Positions 23,345 through 34,679 of a DNA stretch of 64,000 bases are shown here, piece by piece. The translations under genes and the position numbers were made by a program. Origin of the DNA: Tigriopus japonicus (taxonomy: Eukaryota; Arthropoda; Copepoda; Harpacticoida; Harpacticidae); assembly GCA_010645155.1 (NCBI GenBank), contig CM021315.1, positions 518,899 through 582,898 of the forward strand, in the 5' to 3' direction. Under the pieces are notes generated by a model that did not search any database, was not told the origin of the DNA, and was given only the letters and a program-made list of their open reading frames with translations. The first letter of the stretch is position 1. Every line of letters starts with the position of its first letter.

Positions 23345-23805
23345 AGCTACACCAAGAAGCACGGAAATCATGGAGTGAGAGGCTAGAAATGAGAATTATG
23401 ATTTCCAGCAGAACCAAACCATTTGCGTTCGTCTGCAAATGAGACCTGGCTTGCATTGAGAAGAACACGTATTTCAAATTTCAGCCCAATCGAATGCCGG
23501 AGTGAAAAGTTATGCCTTCTCAAACTTATATACTGAAGAGAGCATGGAATGAATGAACTCGCCCTTTTGTGGTAAAACGATTACCACAAAAGGGCTAGTT
23601 CATTCATTATATGCTCCCTTCAGTATAAAGTTTGAGAGAGCAGAACTTTTGACTCCGACGTTCGATTGAGCTGAAAATTGAAGTACGTTGTCTACTCGAC
23701 ATAAGAAAGGTCTCATTTGCAGAAGAGCATCGTTTCTACTGAAAATCACAATTCTCAGTGCTAGCCTCCCACTCCATGATTCCAGTGCTTCTTGGCTACA
23801 CCCTC
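23345..23805. mobile_element. foldback element, about 460 bp, arms over 200 bp
   Basis: The arms are inverted throughout: CCAAGAAGCACGGAAATCATG on the left mirrors CATGATTCCAGTGCTTCTTGG on the right, and the centre is a near-perfect hairpin (CGCCCTTTTGTGGTAA / TTACCACAAAAGGGC). A decayed relative lies at 52790-53125. No protein is encoded. The target duplication was not resolved. Confidence 0.8.
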
Positions 23806-26800
23806 TATCATCCAATTTTCGGAAACATGTCTATGATCGGAAATGATTCTGTGAAGGAGCAAATATATGAACATAAATGGGTTACAATACTAGGCAATGG
23901 TCGCCGAAAAGTAAGAGTGCTGTCCCAAATTAATGTTGCAACAGGCTCACACAGGAATATTTCTGACCACTGACTCACTTTGCCTTTCAAAGTGTATTAC
24001 TTGAAGTGGCTGAAGGGAAAACTAAATTTGAAACAGGTCATGACCTAATTGCCACACAATATTTCTCATTTCTAACAACACATCATATTGATAGTTATAG
24101 TCATGATTTTTCTTCTGTTCGAATATGCTATAGACATTGGATCATTTCTGTTGAACACCTTAGTTTTGTTGCGACAATACAGGATGAAAAAATCAATGAG
24201 CTCAAAAACGTTCTTGCTCAGAGTATTTTTGATGGGCCTCCCTGTAGGCCTGTTTTTCTATGCAACATTGTTCTACCAAAGCATACAACTCCAGGACTTG
24301 ATTGAATACACCATTCGTTTGATGACGAGTGGCATTTATGGTAATTTATATTTTGTGTAATGGATTATTGGGAGGTACAAGTAGTATGTTTGTGATTGGT
24401 CAACAATAGCTTTGAAAATTATCTGGCTTCCGATTGAATCGCTCGCTTTGCAAGTTTGGCGTTTGTTTCATATGTTTTTTGACTTGTTACGCAATCAATA
24501 GTCTTGAGCTTTGGTTCGTCTCGGTTCACTGAAGAAGTCAAGTGAAATATGGCTGATTTGTTGCAAATGCGTGGTTCAAAGGACATGATTTGGTGGCTTT
24601 TTTCAGGTCTGGGGAATGTTTGTTTTATCAACAGGAAAATAACGACGCAGTTTTTTTGCAATGTCAGCAAGGACCGACACTCGCCTTAAGCTTAACTTCA
24701 TGGTCAGGATAGTTCTAGTATTCGGGAATGATTTTATGGGATTTCCTTCATAGGTTTTAAATTTATAACTAATAAAGACTAAGATGTGAAAACATATGTG
24801 GCTAACTCGACAAAAGATGGTAAAATTTGGTCCAAATACGTTAAAAATTCAAAAAAGTATTGCCAAGGAATTCTGATAGATAATAAGAAATTCAGTACTT
24901 CTTAAAGCATGGTCAAAAGACTCCTTAAAATGATTTTGTCAATGAGGTTCATTTATAAAGAGTAAGGCCTGGTGGGTTATACTGCCTTCAAATTAAACCT
25001 TTTTAGGTCAAAAGAGTCCTTCGCCAGACTCAAAAAAAAATCCCCCCAAAAAGCTGAGGTCCCTTAATGAAATTCAAAATATTTATGGTCGTTATGGATC
25101 AGAATCAAACTAAAATAGAGACAACCTTGGTGAAGATCAAAAATTGCAACAGATACCTTTTGGTTGAGTTGGGAAGCTCAGGTTTTCCATTTATGCACTA
25201 ACCATTTGTGAAACGCTGACTGAATGGATTTGGAAAAATCTAGATAAACTATGATTTTTCCTATGATGAGAACGATTGGTAATCGTTTAATTCGAAGACT
25301 ACTATCCAAATGTTTGCCCACATGTAAGTTTTCTTAACCCAAATATTAGTTGCAGAGACAATCTTCGCCTTCGACTTTTTAAGAGTTAAGAAACTCCTAA
25401 TATGAAAGAGGAAAGTGATCAGCTTGTTTACCCGGGACTTTTAGCCAAGATTATCAACGAGTTTTAGTGGGAAAAGAAAATCATTTTGAGATAAACTTGC
25501 AATCGTTATCCCGCCAGTTTTCGAGCATCAGAGCGGTGTCTTTCATCAAGAAGCAACCTGTACGTAGCTTAATTCTGCTTCGAGAACGTTTTACTCGTCT
25601 TTAAAGAGGTTCTTTTCCTTCCTCTTCGGAAAAGAGGGGAGGAGAGATTCGCATTATTCGTGAAGAATTAGCCATTCTCTCAAGCTTCAAGTTCATTGTT
25701 CAACGTGTACGAATGGAGTTTTTTTTTCCTCATTCACATGTATGCATTGCCATAAAACTCCTCCATGTCTCGTGGCATCATCCCAATTGCCAATGCTCTA
25801 GAACATGTGCCATTTCGGGCCGGACTCAAGACGCCAGTTTAACCAGTTCATTCGGGATGCCTCACCCAATAATGAGGCTGAAAATGGTATCCTGGGCAAT
25901 ACTACCAAGTGGGTGTGCACAAAGTCTATTCTTGTGTATCTACGAACGTACATTTTTTACGGGTTGTACATTGCATGGACCCCAGCTGCTCTCACATGAA
26001 GAGAGGTTACCCACTGATCCATCGCCAATGAGCATATACAGTATGTACAATAGGTACATGCGTAGTAGTAGTAGTGATGGTCGTTGGCCATCCGAAGATA
26101 GTACGAGCGTCGTGGAATATACTACAACCATGATTCGCCCGTACGCTCCCTAGTGGTTAGTAACACCATTCTTCTTGTTTTTCTTCTTCGCAGCACCGCC
26201 GTCGACCGACCGGATTTCGAGCACGTTCATGGTTCACCTCAGAAGGCCTACTTTGAAAAGGCGCCCGGTTACCTACTTCTGTGGAAGCTCTCATAGACGT
26301 GACAATGTCACGTCGACCAACCTCCGTTGTGATCCTGGCAGCCTGGAGGTAGGTAGGTACTGTAGGTAGTAGACGAGGAAAGATATACTTCCACTCCTAT
26401 GTATGTAAGTAGACATCTGTGGCGGTCGATCTCGCAGACCTAGGTAGGCTCTGCATAGGTGAATATCGTGTTCAGCCGATCGACGACTTCGTACGGAGTG
26501 TACACACATGCACACGAATGGGAGAGTGAGACAGAGACGAGTGATAGTGTTGGTTGCAGAGTTCAATGGTTGATGAGGATTTCCCGGAGGAACACTCTCT
26601 TCATCTCGGTCGTCGTTCACGTCGTCGCCGTCCTCACGATCATGGTTGTTGATGGTGATGAGACGTCGCCAGAGTGTTGTTGAAGCACCCACCCCAACAT
26701 CATCATCATCATCATCAGCCTCTGTGTTTCGTTCTTTCTTTCCTTCATGGACTTGCACGTACCCAGTACCACTAGAGCAGTCTGAGCCTTCATACGGTAA

Positions 26801-27230
26801 CTTTGGTGAGTGTGAGAGAGGAACTCACTCACAGCAGAGTGGTCGTACTGCCATTCCGGGGAAAATTTACAGATTAGAACGGTGAGTTCAACTGGAACCA
26901 TGGAAATCGTGCAGTGAACTCCACGAAAAGACACAGGACCAAGAACCATCCAAACCAAACCGAGTGCCATTCGAGCAACCAAATGTGAAAGCTAAACAAG
27001 TGCCTGACTGTTTGTCCATCGAGCAACAAACAACAAGGAGTCTCTCAAGGGCGCAAGCTAGCCTCCTTCCTCGCTTCTCTTCCTCATCAGCTCAAATATG
27101 AATGAATGCAAATCCGTCGTGTGACCAATCAGTGCCAAAGACGGAAGCCAGATCCTTGAAAGAGATCCCAAGCCAATCCCGGAAGACAAAAGCAAAGCGC
27201 AAACACTCACATACATTCAGAACAAACATC
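23806..27230. other. intergenic and 5' region of the PAN-PA-RING gene
   Basis: No gene could be supported. A 90-codon frame at 24088-24360 is strongly hydrophobic with two possible membrane segments and might be an isolated exon, but it lacks a family match or clear splice context. Roughly 25990-26460 contains GTAGGTAGGTAC-type and AGTAGTAGTAG short repeats, and 26699-26719 is a CAT microsatellite. The part just before 27231 probably contains promoter and 5' UTR. Confidence 0.35.
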
Positions 27231-30200
27231 ATGAAGAGAAATTTCAGTCTCGTTCTCCTCCCCTTCTCTCTCATTGGCCTGGTTTTCTCAGAACCCGAGG
27301 AGCCCATGGTTGCACCATTATGCCCATCAGAAGTGACCGGAAATGCCAGCAGCAGCGCCCCTTGTGAGCCCTGTGTCGAAATGGGCACCGCTTTTGTGGG
27401 CTTCAATCTACTCAGTGAGCCTTTAGTGAGTAATTCCGATCGGGATTGTGCCAACAAGTGTGAGAAAGAAGACAAGTGTCAATACTGGACTCGAGACAAG
27501 ACTCGCCGAAGGTGCTACCTGAAATGGTCTCGAGGGGACGACATTCGAACGTGGGCGGATCACGTGTCCGGAAGGTGGAATTGTCCACCCCAAACCAAGA
27601 GGGTCAAGAAGGACGATGAGTCATTTTGGCATCTGAAAGGTACTTACTTTCTTTAGCCAACGCAGCCTTTTTTCCCTTTTGATTCCACTAATATAGGTTT
27701 CCGGTTGAACGGTCATTCACCGTTGTTGTTACGAAGGCATGAGTGAACGAGCGTAGCGAGTGTACTAGAAAGCCAACAGATACAAAAGGAGACCCGCATT
27801 GTTTGTGACAGATTCTTGGTCGGATAACTGTCTCCATTTCAATAAGTAAATTGTATGTGCGTGCACAAACACACACATACACAACGTGGATTCCGTATTC
27901 ACGTAAACACAATGGTCGATCACGTCACTCTCAACGAGACCAGAACCGATTGGGCGTCAAATTTATTTACACACTTGTGTACGGAAAAAAACTAGTTGGA
28001 AATGGGAAATTAGCAACTTCAAACTCTTTGTATTGATGATGACTTTTTGGCTAGTAATTTAGAGTGTTTGCAGAAATTTTATGTCTCATGATAAAATTAT
28101 CATCGAGAAGTGTTTAAGAACTCTGTTCGAATAAGAACAGTTAAAAGAACATACACGGAACAATAAAATATCCACGTCGTTCCAGCAAAAATTCGTTCCT
28201 CAAAGGAATAATGGCCTATGAAGAACAATCCATAAATGCAGTTCTTTCTTACGGATCTACTTAAGGAGCCTTCATAGTTCTGACATACTCTTCGGGGAAT
28301 GCTAAAAAGTTGAAAGAGCCCAGCTGAAAATACGAAACAAAGAACGCTCAAAAAATCACCGAATGTTCCTTGAAAATCTTAATATACCCATCATCATCAT
28401 CGTCTATTAAGAGAGTGTGAAGTCACGGTCGTCTTTGCTAGTACCCGAACAAATTCCTTGAACACTTTTCTTCATCCCCGACAGGCTCGTTGTTTTGACC
28501 TTCTCTAAGAGAGTCTTCTAAAGTTTAAAGTTCCGATTGGAAGCAACAATGATTTGTTGAATGAATCCCATTCGATTGACGATGAGCCTTGATTCAAGTG
28601 TTCCAGTCACAAAAGAGTTGGAAAGTCGTAAGTCAACTCAATCCAGCCAACCCAATGATGATGCACTTCTTTCTTTATCAGGTGAAAATAAAAGTTTTTT
28701 GAATCGCAAAGTGAGTTGGAAGCCAAGTGTGATGATATCATCTCGTTCTGAAGTACCTAAACCGAAGACTCAAGGGGTGTGTCAGCAGCACAATAGCGAG
28801 CGAAAAATATTATGAGACTCGTTTCAAACTTTCCAAGCGTTACCTAATTGTACTGCCAGCGATCGATGTCAAAAAAGCTGGGAACAACACTAAGTAACAT
28901 GACGTAATAAGAGTTGGACTGACGACGACTTGCAAATTACGTGGAATTGGTGTTTTCAAGAGGAGCAATCCAGACAAGGTCAAGTGGCCTTAAAGACATT
29001 TGGAGACAGTCTAGTGGCACGTGAGAGGCATAAAAACTTGTAGTTTTGAGCATGACTGGGGTTTCAGATTTATGATCTTGGGATTTCCAAGATATTCAAA
29101 TGAGTGCTCAAAAAATTCGAACTTTAATCAAACGCCAAGTCAGATGATGCTAATTCCCACCATGCTTTGTTTGAAAAAGGTCGCTGAAATTCGAAATCGA
29201 CCTGCCAGATCAATGAATGTGTGCCTTTGTGTGTTTTCGACATTGGAGGAAACGCTTCGTCATTCCTCAATGTGAAAAACCGTGGAATATCAAGAAGCAG
29301 TTGGATAGGTAACCAAATATAAGCGAATGATGGAGGTCATTCATCGGGTCATTGGGTTGAAGTAATAACCATCGATGAAGGATATTCAATGAGTTTTAAA
29401 CGAAGAAAGCTGATTTGTGCTCCCCTACTTCTGTCGCAATCAGGGTCAGGACAATGAGCTGCCAAATTAGTTAGCAGCAACCATGATGACATTCATTCCC
29501 TTTAACTTGTTCAATGTCACATTCAAATGAGCCACGTGCCGAGATGTGCCAATGCATTCGATGATTTGAGGGTCCTAAAAGATCAATCGTGTTCATCCTT
29601 ACAGAATTGATGCCAAGCAAGCCCTCAGAGATGTCAGAGTCATTGTTGGTATCAACACCCAACAAGACCTCGAAACCTTTGGTCCACGTGTACCATCGAG
29701 GACGAGGTCGATCCGTTCTGCAAGGGATTCCAGCCACTTTTGGCAGGCCAGTCAGCACACAATTTGAAGGCCACGCCCTCTTGGTCTCGCCCAGCCTTGG
29801 CTGTAATGAGATTGCTGCGCCCTATTCAATCATTCGCAGAGCCTATCTCCACTTATTCGCGGTCATCGAACGCGGCGAATGCAAATTCATCGAAAAAGTC
29901 AAGCAAGCTCAAGATGCTGGATTCGAAGGTGCAGAGGAAAATAAGGTCTTTAAATTTATAGCGTTCGAAACCTAACCGAATCAATTATTTTTTAGGCGCC
30001 ATTATATTGGATAACCAGGATCACACTGGGTTTTCCAGGATCACAGGCGATGACAATTCGATAACTATTCCCGTGATTTTCCTGCTCAAGGATGAAGCGG
30101 ATCGCTTCCGAAAGATGCTCAGCTACGAAAATATTATTAACGTTGTCATGGAAGGTGTGTTTTCAATCTTTTACTTTTTACCGAAGGTCATTGCCACAAG

Positions 30201-32218
30201 AACTGCTATTCCAGATTCCAAATACTTCTCACGCTTGGCCAAAGTCAAGTCACAGAAATCGGATTCGCTCGATCTCTCCAATGAGGCCATCGCACTCAAC
30301 ACCCATCCCGAGATCTATCTCAATCCCATTGCCCCAAATATTAAGGATCGAAATGTGGTCCTCGATCCCCGAGGGAGTCGGGCCACAGCCAAATGGCAAA
30401 AGAATCTTGGGATCTCGGCCGAATGGTTGGGATACTCGCCGGTGATGATTTCCGTGTTCGTCGTGATTGCGGTGCTCATCCTACTCGTGATCATCACCAC
30501 CGTGGTTTACATCAAGCACTGGTAAGCACTCTCAGTTTTTCTATGGGTTCTACTAGTATGAATTGGCTTGTCATAGGAAGTTTCCTTAGCCGAGGCATTG
30601 CTTTAAAAGTCAGCCAAAACATGAACCCATTTTCTTCCATGTGGGAACATTCTTGAATGATTTTGGTTGTGCATGAGAAGTCGAACTAGAGAAAAAAAAA
30701 CTTCGTTTAACTATGGCAATGAAAACCGAGAAACATTTCAGGATGTTATTGTAGTAAAGAACATTGGAATATGACCTTTCTATGTAATGGTGACGATGTG
30801 AGGTCCGGTCAAAAGGACGAACCAGTGTGACCAGAACTTTACGAAACAATCATGCCAAAAATATCGAAAAGAGGGTCAGAATCGGCTAGATTATTATAGG
30901 CAAATTATTTCACTGTCATCCTTTGGCACATCAGCAAACAAATTTGAAAACCAAAGTAGTAATGATTTAAAGCAGACGTTCTAGATGAAATACTTTATTT
31001 GTAGGAATGAATTTCAGATCAAAAATACTTGTTGTATGCTTACTTTGAAGTTGGGAACCGAGATGGACTTAGTCGATTTGAGACAAGTGGGTTTGATTGT
31101 GCATGCTTGCAATGCCTGTTTTTCGGTTTCTGCTTCAGAGTTGTGACGCTAGGGTTCTCAATAGGGCTGGGAGTTTCCCTCACTGCACGTATGGGGGCCA
31201 AGCCAGTTCTACTGTTATCCTTCTAAAGAGGAGCAAAATCGAGACCCCGTTTCAACAGTCTGGACCATTCCCCAAGGCCAATAGATATGATTTATTGAAC
31301 AAAATTCTCCTCCTTATCTTATATTAACTGCCTTTTCTTGCAATTTTTAAGAGTATGCATTTAAACTGCCGAGCTTGGGAGTTCTTTGAAATCACATTTT
31401 GATAATTCCTTTTTCCAATCCGCCGAGATTTGAGGCTAATAATATTCATGCATGATCAAACACGGGGCACGTACTTTTGCGCTAAACATGTGTTTTAGAA
31501 AGGTTCAGTCCAAAGACCTCAAAATAAGAAAATATATGGGGTTTCTGGAAGAATAAGTCATCACATTATGCATCTTTTTTCAAATGTGTTTTCCATCGTT
31601 TCTTATAGCAGCTCAAGATACAGACGTCGCCAGCAACGGCGAACTCGTTGCCAACAGGCCGTCCGCGAGATGGAGGCACATTACCGAAATCAATTCAGCC
31701 AGAAATCCCTGGACCAAAGTCGTCCGGTTCCGTCTGTGAGTTCGTCAAGTGCCGTTTTGGATCTGCACCAAACTGCCAAACTCCTGGAGTGTCCCGTATG
31801 CCTGGAAACATCTTGGCCTCCGCGCAAGATCTTCCAATGTATGCAAGGGCACATTATCTGTGATATTTGTAAAAGCCACCCTCAACTCACGACGTGTCCG
31901 ATTTGCCGCCAAGTCCTGAACTCGAGGTACGTCAGCCGCAACTTGGCATTGGAGAACCTGGCTGTGAACCTCCTGGAGCAGGCCCAGGATGGAGTTTTTA
32001 CAACGCCCAGTCTGCCCCGGCCTAAACGGCTCAGTCACACCACTCTAGATATTCACTCCGTGGACACGGACTCAGACCAGGGAACAGGAACTCCATCAGC
32101 GCCCTCTATGGAGGACATTTTGGCTGGGATAGCCGCAGAAGCTGATCCCAACCACGTAGAGGACCTCGAAGACCAAACGCCTCTCACTGTGGCCTTGCCG
32201 CCTGAAAATTCTCTATAG
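27231..32218 (+). CDS. single-pass membrane PAN-PA-TM-RING protein (putative E3 ligase)
   Basis: Exons 27231-27639, 29605-29928, 29996-30154, 30215-30521, 31609-32218; phases 1, 1, 1 and 2 match at each join; 602 aa. Order: signal peptide (about 1-20); cysteine-rich PAN/apple-like domain (about 44-115, with CANKC, CQYW and CYLKW); PA domain (about 177-297, with LVSPSLGCNEI, AVIERGECKF and GAIILDN); juxtamembrane linker; hydrophobic helix (about 373-397) ending at Cys400; a basic Arg/Gln patch; RING of C3HC4 type (C461, C464, C477, H481, C484, C487, C496, C499) followed by RNLALENLAVNLL, as in SIAH-type RINGs; acidic tail. PA-TM-RING proteins (goliath/RNF13 family) are endosomal E3 ligases; here the RING is SIAH-like and a PAN domain is added. 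Predicted topology puts PAN and PA in the lumen or outside and RING in the cytosol. The 60-nt third intron (30155-30214) is in frame and stop-free, so a 20-residue insertion is possible. Substrate unknown. Confidence 0.75.
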
Positions 32219-32251
32219 CTTCAACCCATGCATACTCGTTACTGTCATACA

Positions 32252-32257
32252 TTTATT
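32252..32257 (-). promoter_or_regulatory. polyadenylation signal of the Sir2-family gene
   Basis: On the minus strand this reads AATAAA, about 95 bases past the Sir2 stop. It lies only about 35 bases beyond the stop of the convergent RING gene, so the two 3' UTRs probably overlap. Confidence 0.5.
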
Positions 32258-32349
32258 ACATATACAATAACATATTAATCGTGTCGACTTATTTGAGGTA
32301 GTTCAAGAACAAGGCGGAAACATTTCTGAGGATACTGTAGTTTGAACCA

Positions 32350-34679
32350 TTAGATTGTGTTAAGCAAACTAGAGGTCTTAATCTTGGCTTCAATCCTCAC
32401 CAATGCGGTCAAAGCGGGTAATTGAATTGCAACATTTTTCTCGGGATTCGGTACAGCCACGTCCTCACTATTGGTATTGATACGAATAAGCGTACATAAG
32501 TCGTTTTCTTTGGCCAAGGATTCGCCCAAAGACCGCACCTTGATTCTCGGATCCCGATCACCAGCCCCTGAAATTCAAAGGCAAGGTGACTTAAATGGTT
32601 TTTTTAATTCAAATCCCCTTTTTGAGGTCGTACCAATTTCAATTACCACGAACGGCTTCTGTTTGGATTTTATTTTGGTTAAGAACGCTTCCATATCCTC
32701 CTCCTTTCTCTTGAAGGGATCATCTATCCAGTTTTTGTCATTGAAAAACCTAAGGGCAGGTCTTGCCAAGGTCGGATGCTCACTTCCAGGAGGTCCCATA
32801 GGTAAGGGATCCTGAGCCAACATGGTTTGCTTATTCACTTTGATCTTGGTTTTAGAGGGAACCTTCCAAACCTAAAGTTAGATTAATTGTGCCAACATTG
32901 TTGATCACTTTAGAAGCAAGGAAAAATTATGAATAATTGGGTCCTACTTCTTTACTTTTTGACGTGTCCAAGCACTGCATGCATGCAATGGTTCCATGAG
33001 CTTCCACAACTCGATTGGGGTCGAATCCAGATGCCAGGAAATGACCATCCACATTACTGGTGAACACAAAGTATTGGTAGCGTTTGCCGATACAGAATTC
33101 CCACAGAATTTGATAGCCCGCATGTGGCCTGGCCTGTTTAGAGTTCATAAATCAGTTCAGAAATTGCATTAGATCTAGTTAAAAGGTGGACAATTGCGTT
33201 GAAACGTGTGTCAATTTTCCTTCAAACAAGTGGTTTTTTTGGGAATCGTTCTCTAGTTTTAGGTAGATTAATGATGAGACAATATGGACCAAACCACTAA
33301 AAGGATCTATTAACGTGAAAGTGAGAGGCACACGCTTTTCGATTGTAAGTTTACACGAGTGTAAAGTAGACATGGATGGAACAAATTTTGCCAGGAAGTC
33401 TCCCACCAAAATATAAACCACAGGCAATTGTACAAACTAGTTTTTGTGTAAAATGTCAGTGCTTCCAATTAATGCTCAAAATAAGTACAAAAATGCGAAT
33501 CATCTTCACGGAAAATTGGTGAGAAATATCACGTAGTTCTTAGTTAATTTTACTCTAACATCACCGAATCTTTTCCATCTGAATTTATTAACAACAAATC
33601 AATTCAATAAGGGGCAGTAAAAAGTGGAAGAACATAGCAAATCATGGATATGCCTTCATCATTAACTGAACAAACGCTTGGCTCAAAAGTGTAATTGGCG
33701 AGAGACGCCATGAATTTCTTCGTCCACTTCATCACGCCTTCAAAGAGGGTAGGTACTCTACTCTTTGTGTGTACTCTTTGAAAATTGATCCTTTCCAAAC
33801 AAAGTATTCTTCGAACTGTTTGTTTAAGTGTAAAACTTCGTTTCTCTTGATCTTTCCTGTTTCTCTTTTATATTATTAGAAGTCATCATATTAAATATTG
33901 AAGGACTCATTGATCATTCCATAAAATGATTCATGCTTCTTAGCCAATGATGTTCATAGACCTTTTTCTTTAAACAACTTTATCCAAATATAAATTACAA
34001 TGTCTAATTAAAACAGTAAACGCGGGCAATTAAGCGTTTAACGGGTGCCAAACATGAAGTTGGGCAAAAAAAGTCATATTAATAATTATTTTCATCTCGC
34101 TCTTACTTATGACTCTTCTGTTTTATTGCAACCTTAAATTGCCCGCTAACAAAAGAGTTCTTTGCTGATGAACATGTTGAACATATCAAAATCCTCAAAA
34201 TTGGAGCAAAGAACGCCCACATTATCCATAGATTTCGATTAAAAAAGTAGCCTAGTACTCCATTGATAACGTTGTCATTGAAAGGTTGAATTGAAATTGT
34301 CAAAGAAATCATATCTTTGCGTCCACTTTGTCCAATTTCATGCTGCGCACCCGGTATGGTAAGTGCAACTAGATCCTATTTTCGTCTTTGGCTTTCGTCA
34401 TTCCTGATTTACCTTCTTGTACATCTGCCAACGCTGTCCATAGAAGCCCCATGCTAAGTGAGGATTGGTTTCAAAGAGGTTCACATTACTAAGGTCGGGT
34501 AGTGACAAATTCAGTTCTCGTGCCACTGGGTGTGCATCCAAGAAGTCGCTTTGAGTTCGGTAAATGTGCAGCCCAGAATCGACGCCCATTCCGGCCCCAG
34601 CCGTGACCAGAATGGCCTTGGCCTCCGCGATCTTCTGAGCAGCCTTCTCAATGGCCTCGTTCACCCCGTTCTCACCCAT
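32350..34679 (-). CDS. Sir2-family (sirtuin-like) protein, divergent
   Basis: Exons in transcription order: 34679-34413, 33133-32948, 32871-32634, 32567-32350; phases 0, 0 and 1 close; 302 aa. Sir2 proteins bind NAD+ and remove acyl groups from lysines. Seen: the NAD-binding motif TAGAGMGVDSGL; NPHLAWGFYG; FVFTSNVDGHF; the catalytic-type VVEAHGTI (His-Gly); the first zinc pair CMQC; ARPALRFFNDKNW; and the late NAD-binding VVIEIGAG. Odd: the usual PDFR after the glycine loop reads HIYRT, and the place of the second zinc Cys pair (before LARP) reads GPPG, so the zinc site is incomplete. The overall pattern resembles bacterial-type Sir2 proteins more than SIRT1-7 as far as I can judge by eye. 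Enzymatic activity is uncertain. The ATG chosen is the first in-frame ATG; the longer open frame upstream lacks one. Confidence 0.8.

Noticed and set aside
26291..26982. Overlapping minus-strand frames of 155 and 121 codons
   Set aside because: Rich in Asp, Val and Met from CAT/GTC-type repeats on the plus strand; probably the 5' region of the PAN-PA-RING gene.
30155..30214. Reading 30155-30214 as coding rather than intron
   Set aside because: The frame is open, but good donor and acceptor signals and the short-intron style of neighbouring genes favour splicing; retention is kept as an isoform possibility only.
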